A stretch of 64,000 nucleotides of DNA from Salinicoccus sediminis (GTDB taxonomy: Bacteria; Bacillota; Bacilli; Staphylococcales; Salinicoccaceae), in assembly GCF_000986795.1 (NCBI RefSeq), contig NZ_LAYZ01000024.1, forward strand, positions 372,001 to 436,000, given 5' to 3'. Each line of letters opens with the position of its first letter. Position 1 is the stretch's first letter. Below, in pieces: positions 1 to 7,403 of this stretch. A model generated the notes under the pieces. It was not told the origin of the DNA. It did no database searches and saw only the letters and a program-made list of their open reading frames with translations. The translations under genes and the position numbers were made by a program.

Positions 1-21
1 AATCGGACGGATTGCTCGGGG

Positions 22-60
22 CAAAAAACACCCCGGGAATAAAATTCCCGGGGTGTTTTT
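22..60 (-). terminator. Bidirectional rho-independent terminator
   Basis: A GC-rich inverted repeat (ACACCCCGGGAA / TTCCCGGGGTGT) with a 4-5 base loop is flanked by A-runs on the left and T-runs on the right. It ends about 10 bp beyond the MarR stop codon, so it most likely terminates that leftward transcript; the symmetry also allows termination of a rightward transcript entering from outside the window. Confidence 0.85.
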
Positions 61-70
61 CCATGGTTCC

Positions 71-496
71 TTATAAGTGGATCTTTTCAAGCGCTTTGAT
101 GAAGACTTCCTTCTCCTCCTCATCGAGCTCTGACACGATCTGATCGGACAGTTCGCATATCGCATCCTCCAGATTTACAAGCGTCCTTTCGCCGAGATCT
201 GTCAGATCGAGGTGCGTGGCGCGCTTATCTGCCGGATCCGGTTCCTTTTGGATGAAACCGCGTTCATCAAGCCTTGTGATTGCCCGGGACACGGAAGTCT
301 GTTTCTTCTTGAACCGTTCGACGAGCAGCTTTTGTGTAATGCCGGGCTCTTCGGCGATCATCTCAATGATATACAGCTGATCCCGCGTAAGATTCCCCTT
401 CTCGGTTTCAAATTCTGCAAGATGATCTATTTTAGCATTGAGCAAATAGATGTATCTGCATACATTCCGTGTATTTGTTTTAGCTGTCACAGACAT
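71..496 (-). CDS. MarR-family transcriptional regulator
   Basis: The 141-residue protein has the length and layout of a MarR winged-helix dimer. A helix-turn-helix sits at about residues 52-75 (QKLLVERF through SVSRAITRLDERGF), followed by the wing motif DPADKRATHLDLTDLG and a C-terminal dimerisation helix. The ATG at 494-496 has a GGAGAAAG ribosome-binding site 7 bp upstream. MarR proteins usually repress a neighbouring gene and themselves; here no obvious partner is divergent, since the next gene reads the same way and ends about 100 bp upstream. The ligand cannot be told from sequence. Family assignment is firm, target unknown. Confidence 0.9.
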   Translation of the reverse strand: MSVTAKTNTRNVCRYIYLLNAKIDHLAEFETEKGNLTRDQLYIIEMIAEEPGITQKLLVERFKKKQTSVSRAITRLDERGFIQKEPDPADKRATHLDLTDLGERTLVNLEDAICELSDQIVSELDEEEKEVFIKALEKIHL

Positions 497-537
497 CCCG
501 ACTTTCTCCGCAGTGTATTCGTGATAACTCTACTATC

Positions 538-570
538 ATTATACACAACCTGTATACACAAAAAAACATA
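538..570 (-). promoter_or_regulatory. Promoter of the MarR gene with possible operator
   Basis: On the minus strand a TATAAT box lies at 538-543, about 42 bp before the start codon. Two direct copies of GTGTATA (540-546 and 553-559 on the minus strand) overlap or precede it at a 13-bp step, and the second contains the palindrome TGTATACA. This placement suits MarR autoregulation, but the operator role is inference. Confidence 0.45.
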
Positions 571-602
571 TTAATTCACAAACGGCCGTACTTTCAGTCT
601 AT

Positions 603-1403
603 TCACTTTCTTATCTTCTCCAGCTGTTCTTCTGGTATGTAGCCGACCGAGCACTCTTCGCCGACCTGCACGTAGGCGGGGATGTGCCGTCCGCGCGCAT
701 CAAGCGCTTCGCCGCGGGTCCTGAACCGGCCGATGATGACGACAATCCGGTGGATGAGCACGTTGATGTCATCGAGAAATTCCTGGCTCAGTCGCTCCGG
801 GTCAAAATGGATCACCGGATTTTTCTTCTCCTTCGCCGGCAGCGTAATCGAACGCAGCCACTTCAGTTCATCCGGCGTGAGGGCGCTTCGTTCCTTCAGT
901 TCCACCCGCAGGAACGGCGAGCGGCCCGTCCCGCTGAAGGCATCATCATACTGGTCCCTGAAATGGAAGAACTCGAGCCCTGCATCTTCCATACGGATAA
1001 AATACTGTCGGCGCTGCTGCTGCACGTAGAATAAGGTGCCCGCCCTCACCGGTTCCACTTCGGTCAGTTCATGGAGTTTGCCGGCCGTCTCGAGGAGGTT
1101 CGAATAATCCAGCAGTATTCGACCGGCGAGGGTATTCCCCTTTACCCGCCTCTCGGTCAGTGTAATCGTCATATCCGTATTGTATATCTCGGCCCGCTCA
1201 CTTTCCCCGAACAGGTGATGCAGGGTAACGGACATGAGATCTTCATCCTCCAATCCTTTCACTTTGAGCCCGCCGGTGAAACTTTCGTTCACGAGGTCCT
1301 GCCGGGCGAGTGCCGTGACAAGTTCAGCCACTGTACTGCCTGCGTCGATGGTCACTTTCTCTATCGTGAGTTTCGTATCCCTGATCTTCACTTTAAGCTT
1401 CAT
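603..1403 (-). CDS. Protein of unknown function, coupled to the metallopeptidase
   Basis: This 266-residue protein is not recognised. The first 85 residues alternate short hydrophobic strands in a way that recalls a beta-grasp, ubiquitin-like fold (MKLKVKIRDTKLTIEKVTID start), but that is only an impression. There is no signal peptide, membrane segment or cysteine motif; the C-terminal half is charged and probably cytoplasmic. Its ATG lies 11 bp inside the 3' end of the upstream gene at 1393-2964, so the two are translationally coupled and probably act together. No catalytic motif is visible. Confidence 0.75.
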   Translation of the reverse strand: MKLKVKIRDTKLTIEKVTIDAGSTVAELVTALARQDLVNESFTGGLKVKGLEDEDLMSVTLHHLFGESERAEIYNTDMTITLTERRVKGNTLAGRILLDYSNLLETAGKLHELTEVEPVRAGTLFYVQQQRRQYFIRMEDAGLEFFHFRDQYDDAFSGTGRSPFLRVELKERSALTPDELKWLRSITLPAKEKKNPVIHFDPERLSQEFLDDINVLIHRIVVIIGRFRTRGEALDARGRHIPAYVQVGEECSVGYIPEEQLEKIRK

Positions 1404-2964
1404 CTGATACCCTCTCTTTTTCGTATGCTAACAGGTTTCCGAGTATGTCCACCCGGAGTGCCGCGAGGTCCGGATCTTCATAGAATGCGCGCACTTTGAC
1501 GTCCGCGAGCTGGGAATCCGTCTCCGGCATGGTCCCCGTGATGAATGCCGTGAAAGTCACGGCATAGTCCTCTTTCGGGTTCAGCGCCTGGTACGGTACG
1601 TAGAAATCTTCCGCGTTATTGTTGAAGAACGCCTCTTTTTCGGGGTCCGACTTGTATTTGTTCTCAAGCCATTTGTCGCCGTACTGGCTCCAGAAGCGCT
1701 CGATGTAGCCGGCGAGCAGCGCGTCCTGCTCCAGGCAGTCGAGTTCCGTGCCGCCGCAGCCGTCCGTGAAATCCCCGGCCGGCAGCGAATGGATGTGCCC
1801 GTATTCATGGATCAGCGTGCGGTACTGGGCGGCCCGGTTGGTGTTGTCCCGGATATCGACGCCGAGCGTCGTGCCATCTGCCTGTATGTCGACGTAGGCG
1901 AGCGTGTTGCCCTCGCCGTCCGAGAACAGGTTGAAGCCGGTGACCGTGGTGAGGCGTTCCGGCGGAATGATGGCGGTGAACCTGTGCCATATCTCCCGGA
2001 ATTCCTCCTCCGTGCCGACCGGCAGTGTATTTTCATGCACCGGGTCGGCGAGGTTCAGCTCGTCGTCCACTCTGTATGTGATGTAGTCTGTGCGGCTCCT
2101 GTTCTCAATGAAGATGTGCGGCTCCTCATCGATGTCGATGTAATCGGAAAGTTCGTCGAGATACCGGTCGCCGAGCTGTCGACATTCTTCTATGGTGGCA
2201 CAATCCGCATGGTCCACCGGCTGCTGCCAGTCGATGTCGGTTTCATATTCTTCCCCCGGCCCGCTCAGCTGCTCGAGCAGCAGTATCCCGCCGCCGATGA
2301 CGAGGGCGGCGGCCAGGGCGAGGGATGCAATCTGCAGGAGAAAACGGCCCGCATCATGGAGCGCTGTCTTCGGCATTTCGTCCGGGGCGCGTTCCACCGG
2401 AGTCCGACCGATGATACCGGCGTCCACCAGAATGCCCATTATGGTATCAAGTTGCCTGTGATAGCCGGGTTTCGGATATTCCGCGCCGTCAAGCGCATGG
2501 ATGTGGACATTCTCCCGCCGGCTTGTGACCGGATACTCGCCGCATGTGAAGACATGTGTTTCGATATCGTTGTTGTTTGCAACGGCCATGAGTATCCTGA
2601 AATCCCGCTCGGCGATGTCCGTTGACAGCACGAACACATCGGCATCATGGAACCAGTGGCCGAACCGCCGGTCAGACTTCACCGTTTCATAATTGTTGCT
2701 TCCGGCGTCAAACCCGCTGTCATACAGGCGCCCGTATGCCGCCGACACCTTGCCGGCCCGCCGTGTATCGACACCGTCCGCACGCAGCGACTTCTTTACT
2801 GCATCTGTGATCTTCGTCTCTTCAGTGCTGAAATTCGTATGTATATGAGTTTCGCTCGTGGAATGGCGCCCGATGAGTGATGCAATCTTGAATCCGCCGG
2901 CAGTTTCGATGTGGGCCGTGTTTTCCGTATCGATATAAATGCCGCCGGCCGCCAGTATCTTCAT
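1393..2964 (-). CDS. Membrane-anchored zinc metallopeptidase-like protein with novel N-domain
   Basis: The protein has about 523 residues. Residues 1-200 form a predicted cytoplasmic domain I do not recognise. A single membrane segment lies near 209-231 (LLQIASLALAAALVIGGGILL), followed by a charged extracellular domain. That domain carries HEYGH near residue 387, an HExxH zinc-binding signature, and a downstream KEDYAVTF near 466 whose glutamate could be the third zinc ligand, as in gluzincins. Four cysteines (DCATIEEC and DGCGGTELDC) suggest two disulfides outside the cell. The ATG at 2962-2964 was chosen over a GTG one codon earlier because of the spacing to AGGGGG. It overlaps the next gene by 11 bp. 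The peptidase call is by motif only. Confidence 0.7.
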   Translation of the reverse strand: MKILAAGGIYIDTENTAHIETAGGFKIASLIGRHSTSETHIHTNFSTEETKITDAVKKSLRADGVDTRRAGKVSAAYGRLYDSGFDAGSNNYETVKSDRRFGHWFHDADVFVLSTDIAERDFRILMAVANNNDIETHVFTCGEYPVTSRRENVHIHALDGAEYPKPGYHRQLDTIMGILVDAGIIGRTPVERAPDEMPKTALHDAGRFLLQIASLALAAALVIGGGILLLEQLSGPGEEYETDIDWQQPVDHADCATIEECRQLGDRYLDELSDYIDIDEEPHIFIENRSRTDYITYRVDDELNLADPVHENTLPVGTEEEFREIWHRFTAIIPPERLTTVTGFNLFSDGEGNTLAYVDIQADGTTLGVDIRDNTNRAAQYRTLIHEYGHIHSLPAGDFTDGCGGTELDCLEQDALLAGYIERFWSQYGDKWLENKYKSDPEKEAFFNNNAEDFYVPYQALNPKEDYAVTFTAFITGTMPETDSQLADVKVRAFYEDPDLAALRVDILGNLLAYEKERVSDEA

Positions 2965-3063
2965 CACACCACCCCCTCACCTGTCCCCATTATCCTAAAC
3001 TGGCCGTGAAATTAAAAGGGATTGCCCGGAATTTACAGAAAGTTTCGTTATTGTGGGGCCGGT

Positions 3064-3564
3064 TCATGTCAAGCTGCGCCGGATGGCGTACCTCGCATTC
3101 TGCTCCTTGATCTTGATCAGCCGGTCGTTGACAACGAGCGCCTTGCTGTACTGCTTCTCGCAGAACGGGAAATCCGCATGCACGTCCACATGCGTCCCGT
3201 CGCTGAAGTGGATGATGGTCGTGCCGGGTGTTGATCCCGGGGTGAAGCGCAGGAAATGGTACAGGTTCACCCAGAACTGATTTCTCTGCCGGCTCACCGT
3301 AATCGGGAACAGTACAAACTGCAGCTGCTCATCGAGGATGATCGGCCCCTGCCTGTGGATTTCGTGTGCCTTTTTCAGATAGGTGCGGCGCGCCTTGATG
3401 GTCGAGCCGTATGTATGGAGCAGCAGTTCATCGATCAGTGATTCGGACGGTTTGGCCGAAGGCAGTGTGCGGCCGTTCTTATATACCATGTGACAGAGGA
3501 ACTCGGGGTGCTGCACCGGTTCGATGTAGAACACGCCTGCGTTCAGCGGATTTTCAGTATTCAT
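3064..3564 (-). CDS. comK: Competence transcription factor ComK
   Basis: ComK activates DNA-uptake genes by binding paired A/T boxes. This 166-residue protein shows ComK hallmarks in order: a YGSTIKARRTYLKKA segment, a KxPI-like QGPIILDEQLQFVLFPI stretch, the aromatic FWVNLYHF strand and the SDGTHVDVHADFPFCEKQ segment. It is shorter than the usual roughly 190 residues and lacks the C-terminal tail that in Bacillus subtilis ComK holds the MecA-binding and degradation region, so control by the MecA encoded at 45.8 kb may differ. The ATG at 3564 has GAGGTGAA upstream. A sigma-factor gene is divergent from it, and gene order up to htrA/prfC/murE matches staphylococcal comK. Confidence 0.85.
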   Translation of the reverse strand: MNTENPLNAGVFYIEPVQHPEFLCHMVYKNGRTLPSAKPSESLIDELLLHTYGSTIKARRTYLKKAHEIHRQGPIILDEQLQFVLFPITVSRQRNQFWVNLYHFLRFTPGSTPGTTIIHFSDGTHVDVHADFPFCEKQYSKALVVNDRLIKIKEQNARYAIRRSLT

Positions 3565-3789
3565 GGTTCACCTCAATGTTGTTATGTCTAGCCCATTACT
3601 CAAGATAATTATAACTCAACTTCAAGTTATTTAACATATAATTAACAAAATATTTTAAATAGTTAACTCAGTCGCGGTCTGGGTGTTATTTCGGGCGGCT
3701 ATGTCATTCGTTTTCCCGAGTCCGGCGGCGCTATGATGGATGCATCCGGAAATACTTTCAGATGTATCGATACATCACAGGAGATTGTG
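3565..3789. promoter_or_regulatory. AT-rich divergent comK / sigma-factor control region
   Basis: This 225-bp gap is far more AT-rich than its surroundings. It holds TATAAT on the plus strand at 3637-3642 and on the minus strand at 3608-3613, plus several TTAA/AAATATTTT tracts such as AAAATATTTT near 3648-3657. Good -35 boxes are not evident. No exact AAAA-N5-TTTT ComK box was found, so autoregulation cannot be claimed from this sequence. Confidence 0.5.
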
Positions 3790-4323
3790 ATGACAGATTT
3801 TGATGATAATAAAAGCACAGAATACATTGATGCGGACGACCGTGCATTCGACCGGCGCATCATGGAGTATGAACCCATGATCCAGAGCATCATCGGGCGG
3901 CTGAATGTCCGCTTCGACCAGGACGACTACATGCAGGTCGGGCGGCTCGCCGTATACAACGCATTATCCACTTTTGATGACATCGCCGCCCGCGGCGCCA
4001 CCGAATCACAGTTCGTCTACACCCGCATCTACCAGCGGATGGTCGATGAGATCCGCCGCGTGTCGCGCTACACGAACAACGTCAGTGCGACCGATGACGA
4101 CGTTTTGATGGAGAATACGGGTGCATCCGGCAATGATGCGGTTCTGCTCGGTGAGCTCCGCGACATGCTGGGCACGCTCGATTGCCGCGAACGGCAGTGG
4201 CTGCTGCTGACACTTGACGGCTACACCGTTGTCGAGATCGCAGCAGCCTCCGGGTTCAGCGTGTCGAGCGTGAAGAACTGGCGCCGGAGTGCCCGGGCGA
4301 AACTTGGTGCGCTGCGCGGGTGA
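3790..4323 (+). CDS. Sigma-70-family factor (SigH/ComX-like), competence-linked
   Basis: The 177-residue protein has a region-2 segment (DQDDYMQVGRLAVYNALSTFD followed by a QRMVDEIRR helix) and a region-4 helix-turn-helix (CRERQWLLLTLDGYTVVEIA then SVSSVKNWRRSARAKL), with no region 3 or 1.1, typical of small alternative sigma factors. ATG 3790 was chosen because AGGAG lies 6 bp upstream; an earlier in-frame ATG at 3733 lacks a ribosome-binding site. Being divergent from comK it is a candidate competence sigma factor analogous to staphylococcal SigH. The bipartite elements before coiA and the NERD genes could be its promoters; this is inference. Confidence 0.8.
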   Translation: MTDFDDNKSTEYIDADDRAFDRRIMEYEPMIQSIIGRLNVRFDQDDYMQVGRLAVYNALSTFDDIAARGATESQFVYTRIYQRMVDEIRRVSRYTNNVSATDDDVLMENTGASGNDAVLLGELRDMLGTLDCRERQWLLLTLDGYTVVEIAAASGFSVSSVKNWRRSARAKLGALRG

Positions 4324-4416
4324 CGGGCGGCGGACTTTCGTGCGGATGCGTGTTTTCATCCTGCCGGATTGGTGTAGGCGGTTGACAATTATTTTGTAAA
4401 TCGGCCGGAATGTTGA

Positions 4417-4444
4417 TTACAAATGGCGCAAAAAGTAGTATAAT
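4417..4444 (+). promoter_or_regulatory. Promoter of ykvS
   Basis: A perfect TATAAT at 4439-4444 sits 31 bp before the ykvS start codon. The best -35 is a weak TTACAA at 4417-4422 with a 16-bp spacer; an upstream TTGACA at 4382-4387 is too far away to pair with it. Confidence 0.5.
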
Positions 4445-4475
4445 GTCTTACATCATTGTTGTGGAGGTATGACGC

Positions 4476-4673
4476 ATGGCAGATGTAGATGAAGAAGTAG
4501 TTGCGGCGAAGGTCGGCAACATCGTATCGTTTGACGGCATGAAAGGCAAGGTTGAGAAGGTGAATGACAATTCCGTCATTGTCGACATCACGATCAACGA
4601 CAGCTTCGACGAGCATGAGATGTTCGAGAAGACGGTGGTCAACCACAAACGGTACACGATCATAGAAGAATAG
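4476..4673 (+). CDS. ykvS: YkvS-like DUF2187 small protein
   Basis: A 65-residue acidic protein with a KOW/SH3-like pattern (GNIVSFDGMKGKVEKVNDNSVIVDI) typical of the DUF2187/YkvS family found beside comK in staphylococci. The function is unknown; the fold suggests a small beta-barrel. GGAGG lies 8 bp upstream of the ATG. It has its own promoter and terminator, so it is monocistronic. Confidence 0.8.
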   Translation: MADVDEEVVAAKVGNIVSFDGMKGKVEKVNDNSVIVDITINDSFDEHEMFEKTVVNHKRYTIIEE

Positions 4674-4689
4674 TATTTCCTATATTGGT

Positions 4690-4733
4690 TTGGAACCCCG
4701 GCCCCTCTGTTGTGAGGGTGTCGGGGTTTTTTC
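4690..4733 (+). terminator. Terminator after ykvS
   Basis: AACCCCGGCCCCTC pairs imperfectly with GAGGGTGTCGGGGTT across a TGTTGT loop, followed by TTTTTTC. It starts about 17 bp after the ykvS stop codon. Confidence 0.85.
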
Positions 4734-4844
4734 TGGTGTCAAGGGCGGAATTCCGGTGTGTTTTGGCAATTTCTTCTATTATTCGGGGATGCGGTGGTGA
4801 AATGGTGCCGGTTTTGCGAAATCTGCTTTTTTAATTCTGAAAAG

Positions 4845-4874
4845 ATCAAATCGGCATCTTTTAGGCATATATAG
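4845..4874 (+). promoter_or_regulatory. Bipartite ATCARA-N15-CATATA element, NERD 1
   Basis: ATCAAA at 4845-4850 and CATATA at 4866-4871 are separated by exactly 15 bp and lie 41-67 bp before the NERD 1 ATG. The same pair with the same spacing precedes NERD 2, NERD 3, a NERD relic and coiA. It has the geometry of a promoter for an alternative sigma factor. AAAAGAT / ATCTTTT flank it as a short inverted repeat. Confidence 0.65.
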
Positions 4875-4911
4875 GGTAAAGGGCTTTTTATCATGAATTT
4901 TGGAGGCAGAT

Positions 4912-5940
4912 ATGTTCATTACTGAGAGGAACAGGTCGAAGCAGCATGTATACTTTGAAACTTTGTCGGGACGTGCGGACCTTGATCGGAAGGAGGCGGC
5001 GGATCTCGGGCGGTACCGTTCGGGGTATTCGGGCGAGTGTGAATATGACGCGGTGCTTGATGCGGTCGGGCATGACAATCTTTTCGTTTTCCGGGATATA
5101 TGGCTTAGGGTCGGCGGCGCTGAGGTCCAGTTCGATGCGCTGATCGTGGCGGATAATGTTTTGATTGCGAACGAGATCAAAAATTACAGCGGCAATTATT
5201 CGTATGAGAACGGTGTGTGGAGGGTGCGCGGCCAGCAGATTTCCGAGGACCCCGTCAGTCAGCTCGGCCGCGCTGCCGGGAAACTAGTGAAACTCCGCAA
5301 TGAGTCGGGGTTCCAGTTCGATATTGAGAAGGAGATTGTCTTCATCAATCCGTATTTCATTTTCGGGGGTGATGCGGGTGACGGCGGTTCCAGGCAGTTC
5401 ATCATGCGGAATCGTCTGAAGCAGTACTTCCGCAGTCTCGGCAATCATACATCCGGCCGTTCCGCGAAAATCCTGTCCGAGGAAATAGCGGGACGCATCA
5501 TTGCCGATCCCTATCCGGTCCCGGAAACTGACTGCGGGCGGCTCAGGCTGGGCGCGAACTGTTTTAAGTGCGGAATTTTTGACGTGGAGATGAAACGGTT
5601 CGTGTCCGTGTGCCGCGGGTGCGGCTATACCGAGACCGTCGAAAGGCTGGTCGTCCGCACTGTGGTCGATTTCGCAGTGTTGTTCCCGGGCGAGGAGGTG
5701 ACGAAAAAGAAGATTTTCGACTTTCTTGGTGAATCAGTGGATCTGCAGAGGATTCAGCGGCTGATGAAAAAGTATTTCCCCATTGTTCCAAACAGTTCCC
5801 GTACCCACTACAGGGTGGCTGATAATAATCCGGTTAAAATCTTAACAGGTGGAGGCTATTCTTCACATTACGAACACGATCCGGAATTTATGTTTGAAAT
5901 GCATCCAAGGATAAACAAACTGCAGGCGAATTATCTGTAA
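4912..5940 (+). CDS. NERD-domain nuclease-like protein with zinc ribbon (paralogue 1)
   Basis: The 342-residue protein has an N-terminal NERD (nuclease-related) domain with the expected acidic residues: GECEYD with E42, QFD with D75 and E88-x-K90 in ANEIKNYSG, a PD-(D/E)XK-like arrangement. A zinc ribbon follows (CFKC at 217-220, CRGC at 234-237), then a helical C-terminal region that may bind DNA. No membrane segment or signal is seen. ATG 4912 is preferred to an in-frame TTG at 4900: GGAGG lies 5 bp before it, and the resulting MF start aligns with the two paralogues. It is followed 10 bp later by a 41-bp palindrome array. Activity is unproven; catalytic-type residues are intact. Confidence 0.85.
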   Translation: MFITERNRSKQHVYFETLSGRADLDRKEAADLGRYRSGYSGECEYDAVLDAVGHDNLFVFRDIWLRVGGAEVQFDALIVADNVLIANEIKNYSGNYSYENGVWRVRGQQISEDPVSQLGRAAGKLVKLRNESGFQFDIEKEIVFINPYFIFGGDAGDGGSRQFIMRNRLKQYFRSLGNHTSGRSAKILSEEIAGRIIADPYPVPETDCGRLRLGANCFKCGIFDVEMKRFVSVCRGCGYTETVERLVVRTVVDFAVLFPGEEVTKKKIFDFLGESVDLQRIQRLMKKYFPIVPNSSRTHYRVADNNPVKILTGGGYSSHYEHDPEFMFEMHPRINKLQANYL

Positions 5941-5949
5941 AAGATGGTG

Positions 5950-6352
5950 CTCTTATTATTGATCTGGGATCGACGATAAGAGAACGGCCGCTCTTGTTGT
6001 CGATCCGGATTCGATAATAAGAGAATGCGTTGGCTTATTGTCGTTTTGGAATCGATGATAACCCAGGGGGTGGCGCTTATTATCGTTCAGTGATCGAAGA
6101 TAAGAGAAACGTCTGCCTTATTATTGAATCAAAATCGGTGATAAGAGAGGGGGGTGCTCTTATTATCGATTCGAAAACGAAGATAAGAGCGGCTCTCCGC
6201 TTATTCCCGATTCGAAAACGAAGATAAGAGCGGCTCTCCGCTTATTCCCGATTCGAAAACGATGATAAGAGCCGACGTTTGCTTGTTCCCGATCGGCAAT
6301 CGACGATAAGAGCGGCCGCCCCTATTCCCGATCTGAAAACAACTATAAGGCG
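5950..6352. repeat. 41-bp palindromic array, family B (10 units)
   Basis: Ten imperfect copies start at about 5950, 5991, 6032, 6074, 6115, 6157, 6198, 6239, 6280 and 6319. Steps are 41 or 42 bp except the last, which is 39. Each unit is an inverted repeat of CTCTTATTNTCG and CGANGATAAGAG around a variable centre such as ATTCGAAAA, then about 8 bp of spacer. The two central copies are nearly identical. It lies between NERD 1 (+) and a convergent phosphoesterase gene (-). Open frames across it are an artefact of the repeat. Confidence 0.9.
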
Positions 6353-6367
6353 CCCCGGTTTTTATTA

Positions 6368-6395
6368 ACAAAAAAACACCCGCGCGGGGTGCTTT
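6368..6395 (-). terminator. Terminator of the phosphoesterase-like gene
   Basis: On the minus strand AGCACCC-CGC-GCGGGTGTT is followed by a seven-base T-run. The left arm overlaps the end of the gene at 6394. Confidence 0.8.
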
Positions 6396-7326
6396 ACAGA
6401 TGATAGTGCACCAGATCCAGGAGGTTGTAGTCTTCGCTGAGCTGGGAGACTTCCTGGTCAATGCGGGCGACGGAGTGGCCAAGGTATTCATATGTGGTGG
6501 TGCGGGTTTTGAAGTTCAGGGAGACGTGCATCACCTGGCTGTTGTGGTGGTGATGGTACATCGGCACGCGGCCGTCTTCGGGCACGTTGTAAGTTTCGTA
6601 CTTGGAGGCCGAGATCCGCGGGCTCAGAACGACTCCGGCCGCACTGCCGGCATCGTCCCCGCCGGCATCAGCTCCGTCCGTCTCACCGCCGTCCGCCTCC
6701 GGCCCGGGGCTGCCGGTGATGAGCATGCCGACACCTTCCATGTCCTCGTGGACGGCGGCCGTTTCACCGTCCCAGTCGGAGATGCAGACGATGACGTAGT
6801 CGGGGTCGACGGAATCATATATATAGCGCAGCCAGCGTTTCACCGAGCTGCCAAGGCCCGAGATGTGCAGTGTCGGATCCCGGTCTCCTTCCTCGGGGAT
6901 GAAATCCCCGCCGTAGCCACTCACAACGACGAGTTTCATGCCGTTGATCGTGAACATCTGGTACGGCTCGCCGAAGAACGGCTCCTTCGTCATCGGATGG
7001 GCGACGTTGCAGTTCATCCACGGGAAATTCGAAAAGCTCAGCGCGCGGCGCAGCTTCGACACGTTCGAGAGGTCCTGGTGGTTGAAGACGCCGAAATCGT
7101 ACTGCATGTAGTTCATGCACGTGATTGCCGGATTACGCGGCTGTGAGAAATCCTGGTCGATGCCCATCGAGCCGCCGAGGTCCGACAGCAGAATGTGCGT
7201 ATTCTCTTCAAGCGCCAGCCCGCGCTTGTATTTGGACACCTTCGACAGGCTGACCCCCGCCCGTGTGCCGAGCGACCGGTTCAGGTGCTGGGTGATGATG
7301 AGGCTGATGCTGAAAAACTCCTGCAT
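6394..7326 (-). CDS. Diverged calcineurin-like phosphoesterase / 5'-nucleotidase-like protein
   Basis: The 310-residue protein resembles the metallophosphoesterase half of 5'-nucleotidases. ILLSDLGGSMG near residue 46 matches the first metal motif, YDFGVFNHQD near 75 the GNHEFD region, NCNV the following strand, and a histidine cluster YHHHHNSQ near 261 the distal metal site. The usual first-motif histidine is replaced, so metal binding may be altered. An Asp/Ala/Gly-rich low-complexity insert lies at about residues 208-232. There is no signal peptide, unlike secreted nucleotidases, so it is probably cytoplasmic. ATG 7326 has GGAAGGGGAA upstream. Substrate is not predictable. Confidence 0.6.
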   Translation of the reverse strand: MQEFFSISLIITQHLNRSLGTRAGVSLSKVSKYKRGLALEENTHILLSDLGGSMGIDQDFSQPRNPAITCMNYMQYDFGVFNHQDLSNVSKLRRALSFSNFPWMNCNVAHPMTKEPFFGEPYQMFTINGMKLVVVSGYGGDFIPEEGDRDPTLHISGLGSSVKRWLRYIYDSVDPDYVIVCISDWDGETAAVHEDMEGVGMLITGSPGPEADGGETDGADAGGDDAGSAAGVVLSPRISASKYETYNVPEDGRVPMYHHHHNSQVMHVSLNFKTRTTTYEYLGHSVARIDQEVSQLSEDYNLLDLVHYHL

Positions 7327-7403
7327 GGAATTCCCCTTCCTTTCCAAAAATCTATCGGTTCAGACGAAATTCAAATTCAAATGGACCGTGCGGATAAAAA
7401 CCC

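Noticed and set aside
4900-4911. TTG start for NERD 1
   Set aside because: It overlaps the GGAGG sequence that serves the ATG at 4912, and paralogues begin at the equivalent of that ATG.
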